Positions 1 to 13,000 of a stretch of DNA of 64,000 nucleotides are shown here, one piece after another. The first letter of the stretch is position 1. Each line of letters begins with the position of its first letter. Made by a program: the position numbers and the translations under genes. Under the pieces are notes generated by a model that did not search any database, was not told the origin of the DNA, and saw only the letters and a program-made list of their open reading frames with translations. Source of the stretch: Nemertoderma westbladi (Eukaryota > Xenacoelomorpha > Nemertodermatida > Nemertodermatidae); the NCBI GenBank assembly GCA_032718475.1, contig JAUCBJ010001263.1:1-64000 (forward strand). The letters run 5' to 3'.

Positions 1-465
1 TTTACGGAACCCATTTTGGTTACCACGTAACAGTCTCTCAACAGGATCCCTGATGCGATTTAATATAATAGCTTTCCAACAATTCCACGAAGAGAGATTC
101 TACGAAAAGATCCACGGGTTGTTAGGTTGCCCTTCTTTGGGGCTGGCACCAACTTATTTGTTTTCAGTTCTTTACGGACTCTCTTTGTCCTGTATTTGTC
201 CTCAATAATGGCGTGAATGAGTTCCAAACACTCATGAATTTTAAAGACCTCAGGGGGCACTCCATCTACTCCACTGGCACGATTGGTCTTGATGCTCCTA
301 GCTGCAATCTTGATTTCAGCAAAGGAGATGTCACCAATGGGGATATCTGTGAGCACAGACTCTGATACATGATGTACCTCAAAGTTGTCAGGCAATAACC
401 TGTCATTGTTTAGAAGCTTCTCAAAGAGGTCCTCCGACCTCCGAGGCGTTCAGCTGGAGTTTCAG
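1..465 (-). pseudogene. LINE reverse transcriptase fragment
   Basis: The reverse strand encodes part of a non-LTR retrotransposon polymerase. An open stretch (60-395) holds RASGVDGVPPEVFKI and, after a stop near 60, continues in frame to the window edge with RIRDPVERLLRGNQNGFRK. It matches the fuller LINE copy at 59215-61105 block for block, so both belong to one family. Towards 465 the match continues through the linker before the polymerase (AETPAERL) but is disturbed by small indels. It lies upstream of the collagen exon at 610 on the opposite strand, so it is probably an intronic insertion in the collagen gene. It is dead: there is an internal stop, no endonuclease, and the FADD box lies beyond the window edge if it survives. 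LINE origin is secure; the clade (Jockey/CR1/RTE-like) is not resolved. Confidence 0.85.
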
Positions 466-609
466 CCGTAAGCTAACATAATATAAAGAGAGTTCTATTA
501 GACAGCGGTGAGTATCGTTCGATTTGATTAGTCACATACACTCAACAATTAATTTGTGTTTGTTATTTTATCTAATTTTTTAATTTAATTTACTTGCACA
601 TATTTGTAG

Positions 610-3428
610 GTATCGATGGGAAGCCAGGTAAGCAGGGCCTTGAAGGAGACGCCACCAGGCGGGTAGATGCCGCGCCGGGTTTTATATTTGCAATGCACAG
701 TCAGTCGACGGAGGTCCCCGTATGCCCCCCTGATCTTTCCATTGAGTTGTTCCACGGTTACAGTCTGTTATACATAGAGGGCAATCACCAAGTGGCTGGA
801 CAAGATTTAGGTAAGTCTGAGTTGCGTCGCTGTTCGTATAACTCTGTGTAAGTTCAGTTTGTTCATATAACATATAACATATATAATTCATCCTTGTGCA
901 CCACCCACCACGTATTAAGTTTTATTGTCAGCTTGCGTTGCGGGGTTGACAAATCGTTACACTATCGACAAAACAACTTCCTTCATGTTAGGATTACAAA
1001 TAAGCGTTTCTAATTGGCTAATAACATCCGTTACAGGGCGAACTGTTCACTGCATCCCGCATACAGGATGGACGTACGTTTCTGGTTAATATTTATTTTA
1101 TAAAACCATCTCCCCTTTAATACCTTTTATAATAGTCTAAGGGTTAGGATTACTATGTAATGCTATATTAATAGTAAGTAATTTCTGTTTTAGGCGGCGC
1201 TGGCTCCTGTCTGCAAAGGTTTACCACGTTGCCTTTTATTTTTTGTGACGGAATGGATGTATGTAAATATGGTACCAGGAACGATAAATCTTATTGGTTG
1301 TCGACCGACATGGAAATTCCAGGAGGGGGCGCAGTTAATGGTTCCGATATTCAATTCCATATAAGCCGGTTGGTTTACTAAAATCGTCTTAGTTAATTAA
1401 TTAATTATTAATACTTAGCTATACATGTTATAAGTATTATATCAAATAGCATAGGATATTGATTGTTTTTTTAATTGTTTTTATAAGATATTGTTTCGGC
1501 ATTATTTTAATTAACCAATCGCCATAGACTTTATATTATCATTATGATACAATAATTAAAAATTAAAATTAAATTAAACTAAATATTTAGAAAATAAAAT
1601 GTAAATAAAAATACCCAGTAGAATGAATCAGGTAACTTTAAGCTTAAAAATAACTATTTACATACTTGTGTGTAAAGTAGCACTTTACAGTGTGATGATC
1701 CGAGTTGGTTTGTTACACGAACAAACGTTAGTGAGTGAAAATAAAGCCACGAGGATCAGAATACTGTAACTGTACTTTGCAACAAGTATGTATGTAGTTT
1801 TATTCCAAAATTTTAACATTACGAAATGATTGTATATATACATTATAAGTGATAGAAACTGCACAAATTAAATTAGTTGCTGTATAAATAAATGTAAAAA
1901 TGACATAAATTATGTTATAAATAATTTAGCTTATATTTATGGTGGCGTTTGGAGACATGTTATAATAATATAGCTAGGCCCTACTGGTTATTAATAGCTA
2001 TAACCCGCCTACCGGTAGGTAATGCAGTAGGCCTATCTGGCTGTCAGGCAAATTTCCACCTATTGTTTACGTGGTATCCAATGACGGCGTTAAGTAATGT
2101 CCCCTTAGTGGACATTACTTAACGCCGTCATGGGTTACCACGTAAAAAATAACACCAAATACAATACTAAATGTACAGGCAAATACAATGCTGTAATGTT
2201 CTCTAAAGTTGTAAATTGCTAAATAACAACTCGCTGTTAATACTAACGGCGTTGAGTAATGTTACAATTATGGAATAAAATATATTACTTTTTTTTATTT
2301 ATTATTATTTTTATGTTTATACTAATACAAAGTACTGGTAATTTGTATTCAAAAAAAATATCTTCCTCAGCAATTTATGTAAGTTAAGTAAGTGTAAATT
2401 GTTTACCCTCAAAGTTACTCCATTACAGATGCTCGGTTTGTGATGGTGTCGGCAAGGTTACAGCGTTACACAGTCAGTCAGCGCGTTACCCTGAATGCCC
2501 TACAGGTTGGATCCGCTTGTGGTACGGCTATACATTCGTAATGGTGAGTTGCATTATTTATTTTGATTACTGTAATTATTTGTTAACAACAGCATTTGCT
2601 TTTCTATTCGTGCTATTTGAGTTGTTACGTCTTGACTAACGTATTGTACAACCGTTGTGAACGTGTTGGGTACATTAATACATCGGCGAGTAATTTTAGA
2701 CGACATTACCGAATAGGCTTGTATCCTTAAGACGTCGAGATAGACGTACCAGAAGCTACAACTAGACGAACGGCCACAGTGTCGTCCGGCGGTTTAGAAT
2801 ATTGTATCGTCAGAGTGGTGCTCGTTGTCACAAGTGGATCTTACAGTTCCTTATTGATACTATAATGTATCACTACTGTAATATATACCGACTGCCGAGG
2901 TTTCCCAAATCTTAGACAGTTTATTAAGTTCACAATTCCAACCATCAGTCCCTAGATCAGCTGTGCCTTATGAGCCAAGGAAGCTTCCTTTAATAGAGTC
3001 TAAATTAGATGAGTTGCATTGTCCAGTGAATGTGACAATAAATAAAAATCTTTGACATAATTTCACAAGTTTTATTGAATTAATTAATTAGCCAGTTTTG
3101 CTTACTTTTCAATTGCTAATTAATGTAATGTAATGTAATTAATTTAATTATCTTTCTTTTATATTTTGAACAGCACACAGCCACGGGTTCCCATGCAGCT
3201 GGCCAATCTATGCAGTCCCCTGGTTCCTGTCTCGAACATTTCCGCACCGCGCCGTTTATAGAATGCAGCGGTAGAGGGCGCTGCTCATTCTACACGGACG
3301 AACACAGTTTTTGGTTGCGAACTTTATCTAACAGATTCGACGAACGACCTCAACCCCAGGTTTATAACAATAGGAACGAACAGGAAGAAATTACTAGCAA
3401 ATGTTCTGTCTGTATGCGGAACATGTAA
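610..3428 (+). CDS. Collagen type IV alpha chain, C-terminal exons (complete NC1 domain)
   Basis: Network collagen of basement membranes; NC1 drives chain trimerisation and end-to-end hexamer assembly outside the cell. Four exons join in phase: 610-810 (ends G|gtaagt), 1194-1368 (donor GTTGGT, weak), 2429-2543 (donor gtgagt) and 3174-3428 (TAA). Exon 1 begins with the last Gly-X-Y triplets ([13 protein letters not shown]), then [17 protein letters not shown] and [11 protein letters not shown]. Exon 2 gives GSCLQRF and SYWLST. Exon 3 gives SRCSVCDG and [15 protein letters not shown]. Exon 4 gives [17 protein letters not shown] and ends [10 protein letters not shown]. Two homologous subdomains and all 12 NC1 cysteines are present. 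The collagenous part lies before the window. The positions equivalent to human Met93 and Lys211 are not Met and Lys (see findings). A polyadenylation-like AATAAA is at 4068-4073. The family call is near certain; the chain type is open. Confidence 0.96.
2066..2146. repeat. Near-perfect palindrome (37-nt arms, 7-nt loop)
   Basis: Arms 2066-2102 and 2110-2146 pair with only two mismatches around CCTTAGT. The core reads GACGGCGTTAAGTAATGTCC. It sits in the collagen intron between exons 2 and 3, and could be the tip of a foldback element or a cruciform. Part of the motif recurs alone near 2247. Confidence 0.9.
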
Positions 3429-3433
3429 ACAAT

Positions 3434-3660
3434 TATAGAATATTGTAATACATTCTAGAATATTGTAATAGTTCTAGAATATTGTAATAGTTCTAGAATA
3501 TTATTGTAATAGTTCTAGAATATTGTAATAGTTCTAGAATATTGTAATAGTTCTAGATTATTGTAATAGTTCTAGAATATTGTAATAAATTGTTATAGAA
3601 TATTGTAATTCACATTGGAATATTGTAATACATTCTAGAATATTGAATTGTAGAATATGC
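3434..3660. repeat. AT-rich minisatellite, about 18-bp unit
   Basis: About ten degenerate copies of TCTAGAATATTGTAATAG start just after the collagen stop codon, in its probable 3' UTR. Related single units reappear at about 4085-4160, so the repeat once spread or extended further. Confidence 0.9.
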
Positions 3661-5026
3661 TCATACATTCTATCTATGGCGTTTCATTACATAATCATTA
3701 TCATTGCGCAGCTGATAGCTAACGGTTATCACCACAAATTCTGAACAGCGAAAAGTGCTGGTGACCAACTGATAATTGTACTTGTTTATATAAATTGCGC
3801 CAAAATAATGTTCCTGCCAATTATCAGTTCTAAATACCGAGTTTTGGTTCCATCGCTAAGAACTCCTTTGTACCTAAACATGATTTAAAATTAACATTTT
3901 GTTACAACTTTTATTTCAGTAATTCATTTTTCTGTGTTATTTATTTCTATTAAGTATTTATCTAGAAACTCTAGCATAATTATACTTAAAACGTGTATAA
4001 TGTTGTTATCTTACTGTTTTATTTAATATATTATTTTATAATTTTACCCATGTATGTGGGATAATATAATAAAACGATTATCATTATATAATATTCCAAT
4101 ACGTTCTAGAATATTTCCATACATTATAGCATATTGCTTCACATTCTAGAATATTGTTATTTAGTTTCATAGATTATAAACGTCGATAAATGTATGTAAA
4201 ATAATTAAATGATACCCCATCGTATTTGTATAATTATTCTACTTTTTTCTCTTTTTTTTTCATTTTTTTTTAGTGGTATAGATAAATGAAACGGTTTTCT
4301 TTGATATTTAGTCGATCAACTTGTTTACTGTTTTGGTTATGATACCATCTCTGTTTCCAGAGGCCGTGTTTTCTATCAACTAGTGGGTGTCCGGGGCGTT
4401 TTTGTTTCCGCGAATTCGCTATAAATGCATAACTGATAAGAATGCCAAATTCAATAGAAAAAAGGCTAATCATTTTGCAATCACCACAAACTCTTTTCTG
4501 AGAGAATGACAGAAAATTGTATTGCTTCACCACCTCCCACGTTTAATATGGTAATATGGTATTATGACTAATTTCATTAGTCCACAATTTCATCTGATGT
4601 ATTTTAGTAGTCAATTATATTTAAATAATCAATTAATTGCATCAACAAACATACTGATGTTCCATCAAAACTTTTATTTCTAGAATAAAATATTATGCTT
4701 CTAGAACAAGAAAATGCTTCATTATTAACTCTTGGCAACAACCGGGTTCGGAATCAGCACCTAGAAATTGTAAAAATATTGTATTTTTGTGTGAAAAAAT
4801 GTCATTTCGAGATAATCGCCTTCAAATTCAAACCTTCCCTCGCAAAACTACCTGTATGGGGTCTGGTTGGTTAATAGTATCGGACAGAAAGGAAGCGCAC
4901 AACCGAGTTCAAATTATATTTACGGGGGTTTTCGGGGTCGCTAATTTCATTTCCGATGACAGTTTAAATATTTGGGGGAATGTAGTCTGTCCGTCGGTCG
5001 GTTGTCTGTCTGTCTTACATTTTACA
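3661..5026. other. Intergenic AT-rich stretch
   Basis: No gene can be supported. Short open frames at 4270-4533 (-) and 4787-5119 (+) lack recognisable domains; the second runs into the foldback that starts at 5027. A CT/T-rich tract lies at about 4240-4272. Confidence 0.5.
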
Positions 5027-5284
5027 TTTATTATAGGAAGGGATCTAGGGGTCTTTACCTCGAATGATAAGTTTATTTTACCGAAAATAACTTATCTTAA
5101 TATACTTATGAGATATTAATTTCAAGAAAAATCACGCGATTCCTAAATTTGTACACTACCCGGTTAAAAAGTACGCATGTGATGGGATTAGTCCTACAAT
5201 TGCGCCAATAAAATATAAGTTATTTTCGGTAAAATAAACTTATCATTCGAGGTAAAGAACCCTAGATCCCTTCCTATATAATAA
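5027..5284. repeat. Foldback element (inverted repeat, ~70-nt arms)
   Basis: The arm at 5027-5096 (GGAAGGGATCTAGGGGTCTT and onwards) recurs inverted at 5215-5284 with a few differences, separated by about 118 bp. No clear target duplication was seen. Confidence 0.85.
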
Positions 5285-6452
5285 ATGTATAATAACAAAC
5301 ACCTCGAAAAATACAGCTTGCTAACTCATTGTTACTGTCTTACATTTTGGCAGACAGAGGGGTCACCCTTAATTGATAACTAACATTCTTAATTCACTGA
5401 GATGGGATTGGCATCACCCGCCCCCACCCCCAGGACACGCCCTTTTGCGAAGTTAGGTCTAATGTGAAGTTTCAGGATAAACCGGATTGGCCACGACTGA
5501 CTGTTATTTTTTTATTTATTATTTTAACCCCCACTATATGGACTAGTATGGTTAAAATCATTATGGGATATTATGTAACTGAATAGGCATAGCCACATAC
5601 AGGTAACCTATAATGCGCCACCACTACCGGTACTGAAGTAGCTGGGAATCAGAGATTCAATAATTCCTGCTCCAGTGTGGTTCATCATTGGTCCCTTTAA
5701 TTAAAATAGCGGTGTTAGCCAAACCCGTTACCAAGGACACTATCAAGGACAACTCTTGGCCACGCCACCACAAATAATCATAATCCAAGATTCACTTACT
5801 TATATTATTATTTATTTATATAATAAAACATCCAAACTCACATTGGGTACTTAAACCGCTTGCAGTTATTAATATATAATAATCATATAAAGAAGAAGTG
5901 TAGGCCCTATTGATTATGTGGCAGAATTTATTATAATAAACTACAAGTATGCATACAAATTATTAGCATCTATGATTTTGTTAATCATTAATTTTATCTA
6001 ACATCATTGTATAATTTTGATTCTTATAATATGGCCCCTGCAGTTAGGCCTGAATTGCCTGGATTGATAGCTAAATTATATTTTTGGTTATGGACTTTCT
6101 TTCTACGGTACTAAAGCAAAATCTATTTACAGATTTATATTGAACTCAAACAGTTTTCAAAACTATCAGTTTGTTTCATGTATACAGTTGTTACCATAAG
6201 ACGGTCAAACATTGAGCACGACAATGCCGACCCGACTGGCCCGTGCTAATCTATCTATATCCTACAGGGCTTACACTGACTTTGGCGTTCGCCCACATTA
6301 ATTTTTTTATGATACGTATTATGTGTGAGAAATTCTCTAAAAAAAATTTTTTTCCATATAAATAAAAGCAATGTAAGCGCATGGTAACAAACACAGATGT
6401 CAGTATATTTAATTAAATAAAATATTTGTATTAGTTGATATGATACGACTGT
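5285..6452. other. Intergenic AT-rich stretch
   Basis: No coding region, RNA gene or strong repeat recognised, apart from short A/T microsatellite-like runs. Confidence 0.45.
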
Positions 6453-6547
6453 ATGGCTGACCACGCCCCATTTGGTACTGACGTTCAACCATTGTATGAC
6501 GTAGCCATTAAGAGCAGTCGTTACTACAATGTACCATCGTTAAAGAG
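6453..6547 (+). CDS. Possible first coding exon of the EF-hand-like gene
   Basis: An ATG at 6453 opens MADHAPFGTDVQPLYDVAIK, stays open for 31 codons and ends in AG|gtaagt, a strong donor, leaving two bases over. A stretch at 6602-6710 could be the next exon: acceptor CTACAG, open throughout, donor AAG|gtaatg, entering in the matching phase and leaving in phase 0 as needed by the exon at 7032. However, its product is unusually hydrophobic and its acceptor has little pyrimidine tract. No homology was recognised. This is an inference from splice signals and phase only. Confidence 0.3.
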
Positions 6548-7031
6548 GTAAGTTTTATTCTATTATTCAGTAAAAGTTAAACTACGTTGTAAAGACTACA
6601 GGTCTAAAGAGCTCGTTATGTCCGTTATTGGTCTACATGTGTTCATGGTATTCATGCATTTCTTTATGGTTTACGTCCGTTTCGCTATGCTGCAATACTG
6701 TATAATAAAGGTAATGTTCCCCAATGGGGTGTTAGTCGCAGGAAAATGACTAAAAAATCGAAGGAAGATCGATTGATACATATATGTTTGGTTGCGGACG
6801 GTAGAGGGATAAACGGACGGTATATTATACATGCATTGTACTCAATTAACACAATTTATTGGGGTAAAATATATGCGTATTGGTATAAAAAAAAATGTGA
6901 TAGTGAAATTAACATATAAAACATTAACACAGTGCAACCTGAAAGTTTCATAAGCCCAAGTTTCGAGTTATGTATTTGTTCCAAGTTTCGAATAAATATA
7001 TATTTGAAATTATTTTATCTAAAGTTTGCAG

Positions 7032-10000
7032 AATAAATGGTCAGAGCAGCGCCTACCCCACAATCACAAAATGATGGGAAAATATGATTATAATCAGCCT
7101 TACCTAGATATACAGTCACAAAGAAATCATGTAAGTTTATCAACGGGATATACAGTAACAAATAAATCATGTAAGTTTATCAACTGGATATACAATCACA
7201 GATAAAAATTGTAAGTTTATCAACTGGGTATACAATCACAGATAAAATGTGTAAGTTTATCAACTGGACATACAGTCACAGATTAATAGTGTAAGTTTAT
7301 CAACTGGATATACAGTCGCAAAGAAATCATGAAAGTTTATCAACTGGATATACAGTCACAGATAAAAAGTGTAAGTTTATCAACTGGATATACAATCACA
7401 GATAAAAAGTGTAAGTTTATCAACTGGATAATACAGTCACAAAGAAATCATGTAAGTTTATCAACTGGATATACAATCGAAAATAAAAAGTGTAAGTTTA
7501 TCAACTGGGTATACAATCACAGATAAAAATTGTAAGTTTATCAACTGGGTATACTGTCACAGATAAAAATTGTAAGTTTATCAACTGGAAATACAGTCAC
7601 AAAGAAATCATGAAAGTTTATCAACTGGATATACCGTCACGGATAAACAGTGTAAGTTTATCAACTGGATATACAATCACAGATAAAATGTGTAAGTTTA
7701 TCAACTGGATATACAGTCACAAAGAAATCATGTAAGTTTATCAACGGGATATACAGTAACAAATAAATCATGTAAGTTTATCAACTGGATATACAATCAC
7801 AGATAAAAATTGTAAGTTTATCAACTGGGTATACTGTCACAGATAAAAATTGTAAGTTTATCAACTGGAAATACAGTCACAAAGAAATCATGAAAGTTTA
7901 TCAACTGGATATACAATCACAGATAAAAAGTGTAAGTTTATCAACTGGATAATACAGTCACAAAGAAATCATGTAAGTTTATCAACTGGATATACAATCG
8001 AAAATAAAAAGTGTAAGTTTATCAACTGGGTATACAATCACAGATAAAAATTGTAAGTTTATCAACTGGGTATACTGTCACAGATAAAAATTGTAAGTTT
8101 ATCAACTGGAAATACAGTCACAAAGAAATCATGAAAGTTTATCAACTGGATATACAGACACAGATAAAAAGTGTAAGTTTATCAACTGGATATACAATCA
8201 CAGATAAAAAGTGTAAGTTTATCAACTGGATATACAATCACAGATAAAAATTGTAAGTTTATCAACTGGGTATACAGTCACAGATAAAAAGTGTAAGTTT
8301 ATCAACTGGATATACAGTCACAGATAAAATGTGTAAGTTTATCAACTGGGTATACTGTCACAGATAAAAATTGTAAGTTTATCAACTGGAAATACAGTCA
8401 CAAAGAAATCATGAAAGTTTATCAACTGGATATACAGACACAGATAAAAAGTGTAAGTTTATCAACTGGATATACAGTCACAGATAAAAAGTGTAAGTTT
8501 ATCAACTGGATATACAATCACAGATAAAAAGTGTAAGTTTATCAACTGGATATACAGTCACAGATAAAAAGTGAAGTTTATCAAATGGATATACTGTCAC
8601 AGATAAAAAGTGTAAGTTTATCAACTGGATATACAGTCACAGATAAAAAGTGTAAGTTTATCAACTGGAGATACAATCACAGATAAAAATTGTAAGTTTA
8701 TCAACTAGAGAGTTACAAAGAAATCATGTAAGTTAATCAACTGGATATACAGTGACAAAGAAATCATGTATCAAGTGGATATACAGTCACAGGTAAAAAT
8801 TGTAAGTTTATCAACTGGAGATACAATCACAGATAAAAATTGTAAGTTTATCAACTGGAGAGTTACAAAGAAATCATGTAAGTTTATCAACTGGATATAC
8901 AGTGACAAAGAAATCATGTATCAAGTGGATATACAGTCACAGGTAAAAATTGTAAGTTTATCAACTGGAGATACAATCACAGATAAAAATTGTAAGTTTA
9001 TCAACTGGAGATACAGTCACGGATAAACAGTGTAAGTTTATCAACTGGATATACAGTCACGGATAAACAGTGTAAGTTTATCAACTGGATATACAATCAC
9101 AGATAAAAATTGTAAGTTTATCAACTGGAGAGTTACAAAGAAATCATGTAAGTTTATCAACTGGATATACAGTGACAAAGAAATCATGTATCAAGTGGAT
9201 ATACAGTCACAGGTAAAAATTGTAAGTTTATCAACTGGAGATACAATCACAGATAAAAATTGTAAGTTTATCAACTGGAGATACAGTCACGGATAAACAG
9301 TGTAAGTTTATCAACTGGATATATACAATCGAAGATAAAAATTGTAAGTTTATCAACTGGATATACAATCACAGATAAAAATTGTAAGTTTATCAACTGG
9401 AGAGTTACAAAGAAATCATGTAAGTTTATCAACTGGATATACAGTGACAAAGAAATCATGTATCAAGTGGATATACAGTCACAGGTAAAAATTGTAAGTT
9501 TATCAACTGGAGATACAATCACAGATAAAAATTGTAAGTTTATCAACTGGAGAGTTACAAAGAAATCATGTAAGTTTATCAACTGGATATACAGTGACAA
9601 AGAAATCATGTATCAAGTGGATATACAGTCACAGGTAAAAATTGTAAGTTTATCAACTGGAGATACAATCACAGATAAAAATTGTAAGTTTATCAACTGG
9701 AGATACAGTCACGGATAAACAGTGTAAGTTTATCAACTGGATATATACAATCGAAGATAAAAATTGTAAGTTTATCAACTGGATATACAATCACAGATAA
9801 AAATTGTAAGTTTATCAACTGGAGAGTTACAAAGAAATCATGTAAGTTTATCAACTGGATATATACAATCGAAGATAAAAATTGTAAGTTTATCAACTGG
9901 ATATACAATCACAGATAAAAATTGTAAGTTTATCAACTGGAGAGTTACAAAGAAATCATGTAAGTTTATCAACTGGATATATACAATCGAAGATAAAAAT

Positions 10001-13000
10001 TGTAAGTTTATCAACTGGATATACAATGACAGATAAAAATTGTAAGTTTGTCAACTGGAGAGTTACAAAGAAATCATGTAAGTTTATCAACTGGATATAT
10101 ACAATCGAATATAAAATTGTAAGTTTATCAACTGGATATACAATCACAGATAAAATGTGTAAGTTTATCAACTGGATATACAGTCACAAAGAAATCATGT
10201 AAGTTTATCAACTGGATGGATATACAGTCATAGATAAAAAGTGTAAGTTTATCAACTGGATATACGGTCACGGATAAACAGTGTAAGTTTATCAACTGGA
10301 TATACAATCACAGATAAAGAATGTAAGTTTATCAACTGGAGAGTTACAAAGAAATCATGTAAGTTTATCAACTGGATATATACAGTCGAATATAAAATTG
10401 TAAGTTTATCAACTGGATATACAATCACAGATAAAATTGTAAGTTTATCAACTGGATATACAATCACAGATAAAAAGTGTAAGTTTATCAACTGGATATA
10501 CGGTCACGGATAAACAGTGTAAGTTTATCAACTGGATATACAATCACAGATAAAATGTGTAAGTTTATCAACTGGACATACAGTCACAAAGAAATCATGT
10601 AAGTTTATCAACTGGACATACAGTCACAAAGAAATCATGTAAGTTGATCAACTGGATGAATATACAGTCATAGGTAAAAAGTGTAAGTTTATCAACTGGA
10701 TATACAGTCACGGATAAACAGTGTAAGTTTATCAACTGGATATACAGTCATAGGTAAAAAGTGTAAGTTTAACAACTGGATATACAGTCACAAAGAAATC
10801 ATGTAAGTTGATCAACTGGATGAATATACAGTCATAGGTAAAAAGTGTAAGTTTATCAACTGGATATACAGTCACAGATAAAAAGTGTAAGTTTATCAAC
10901 TGGGTATACAGTCACAGATAAAAAGTGTAAGTTTATCAACTGGGTATACAGTCACAGATAACAATTGTAAGTTTATCAACTGGATATACAATCACAGATA
11001 AAATGTGTAAGTTTATCAACTGGACATACAGTCACAAAGAAATCATGTAAGTTTATCAACTGCATGGATATACAGTCACAGATAAAAAGTGTAAGTTTAT
11101 CAACTGGATATACCGTCACGGATAAACAGTGTAAGTTTATCAACTTGATATACAGTCACAGATAAAAAGTGTAAGTTTATCAACTGGACATACAATCACG
11201 GATAAACAGTGTAAGTTTATCAACTGGACATACAGTCACAAATAAATCATGTAAGTTTATCAACTGGATATACCGTCACGGATAAACAGTGTAAGTTTAT
11301 CAACTTGATATACAGTCACAGATAAAAAGTGTAAGTTTATCAACTGGACATACATTCACAAATAAATCATGTAAGTTTATCAACTGGATATACAGTCACG
11401 AATAAACAGTGTAAGTTTATCAACTGGATATACAGTCACAGATAAAAAGTGTAAGTTTATCAACTGGACATACATTCACAAATAAATCATGTAAGTTTAT
11501 CAACTGGATATACAGTCACGAATAAACAGTGTAAGTTTATCAACTGGATATACAATCACAGATAAAAAGTGTAAGTTTATCAACTGGATATACAGTCACA
11601 GATAAAAAGTGTAAGTTTATCAACTGGATATACAGTCACGGATAAACAGTGTAAGTTTATCAACTGGATATACAATCACAGATAAAAAGTGTAAGTTTAT
11701 CAACTGGATATACAGTCACAGATAAAAAGTGTAAGTTTATCAACTGGATATACAGTCACGGATAAACAGTGTAAGTTTATCAACTGGATATACAGTCACG
11801 GATAAACAGTGTAAGTTTATCAACTGGATATACAGTCACAGATAAAAAGGGTAAGTTTATCAACTGAACATACAGTCACAAATGAATCATGTAAGTTTAT
11901 CAACTGGATATACAGTCACGGATAAACAGTGTAAGTTTATCAACTGGACATACTGTCACAAATAAATCATGTAAGTTTATCAACTGGATATACAGTCACG
12001 GATAAACAGTGTAAGTTTATCAACTGGATATACAGTCACAGATAAAAAGTGTAAGTTTATCAACTGGACATACATTCACAAATAAATCATGTAAATTTAT
12101 CAACTGGATATACAGTCACGGATAAACAGTGTAAGTTTATCAACTGGATATACAGTCACGGATAAACAGTGTAAGTTTATCAACTGGATATACAATCACA
12201 GATAAACAGTGTAAGTTTATCAACTGGATATACAATCACAGATAAAAAGTGTAAGTTTATCAACTGGATATACAGTCACAGATAACAATTGTAAGTTTAT
12301 CAACTGGATATACAATCACAGATAAAATGTGTAAGTTTATCAACTGGACATACAGTCACAAAGAAATCATGTAAGTTTATCAACTGGATGGATATACAGT
12401 CATAGGTAAAAAGTGTAAGTTTATCAACTGGGTATACAGTCACAGATAACAATTGTAAGTTTATCAACTGGATATACAATCACAGATAAAATGTGTAAGT
12501 TTATCAACAGGACATACAGTCACAAAGAAATCATGTAAGTTTATCAACTGGATGGATATACAGTCATAGGTAAAAAGTGTAAGTTTATCAACTGGGTATA
12601 CAGTCACAGATAACAATTGTAAGTTTATCAACTGGATATACAGTCACAGATAAAAAGTGTAAGTTTATCAACTGGATATACAATCACAGATAAAATGTGT
12701 AAGTTTATCAACTGGATATACAGTCACAAAGAAATTATGTAAGTTTATCAACTGCATGGATATACAGTCATAGGTAAAAAGTGTAAGTTTATCAACTGGG
12801 TATACAGTCACGGATAAACAGTGTAAGTTTATCAACTGGATATACAATCACAGATAACATGTGTAGGTGTATCAACTGGACATACAGTCACAAAGAAATC
12901 ATGTAAGTTTATCAACTGGATGGATATACAGTCATAGGTAAAAAGTGTAAGTTTATCAACTGGGTATACAGTCACAGATAACAATTGTAAGTTTATCAAC

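Noticed and set aside
4787-5119. 110-codon + ORF
   Set aside because: No domain, and its 3' third is an arm of a foldback element.
7329-10491. Repeat-encoded open frames of 60-90 codons on both strands
   Set aside because: They are translations of the 40-bp array; frame and length follow the repeat variants, and no start or domain supports a protein.
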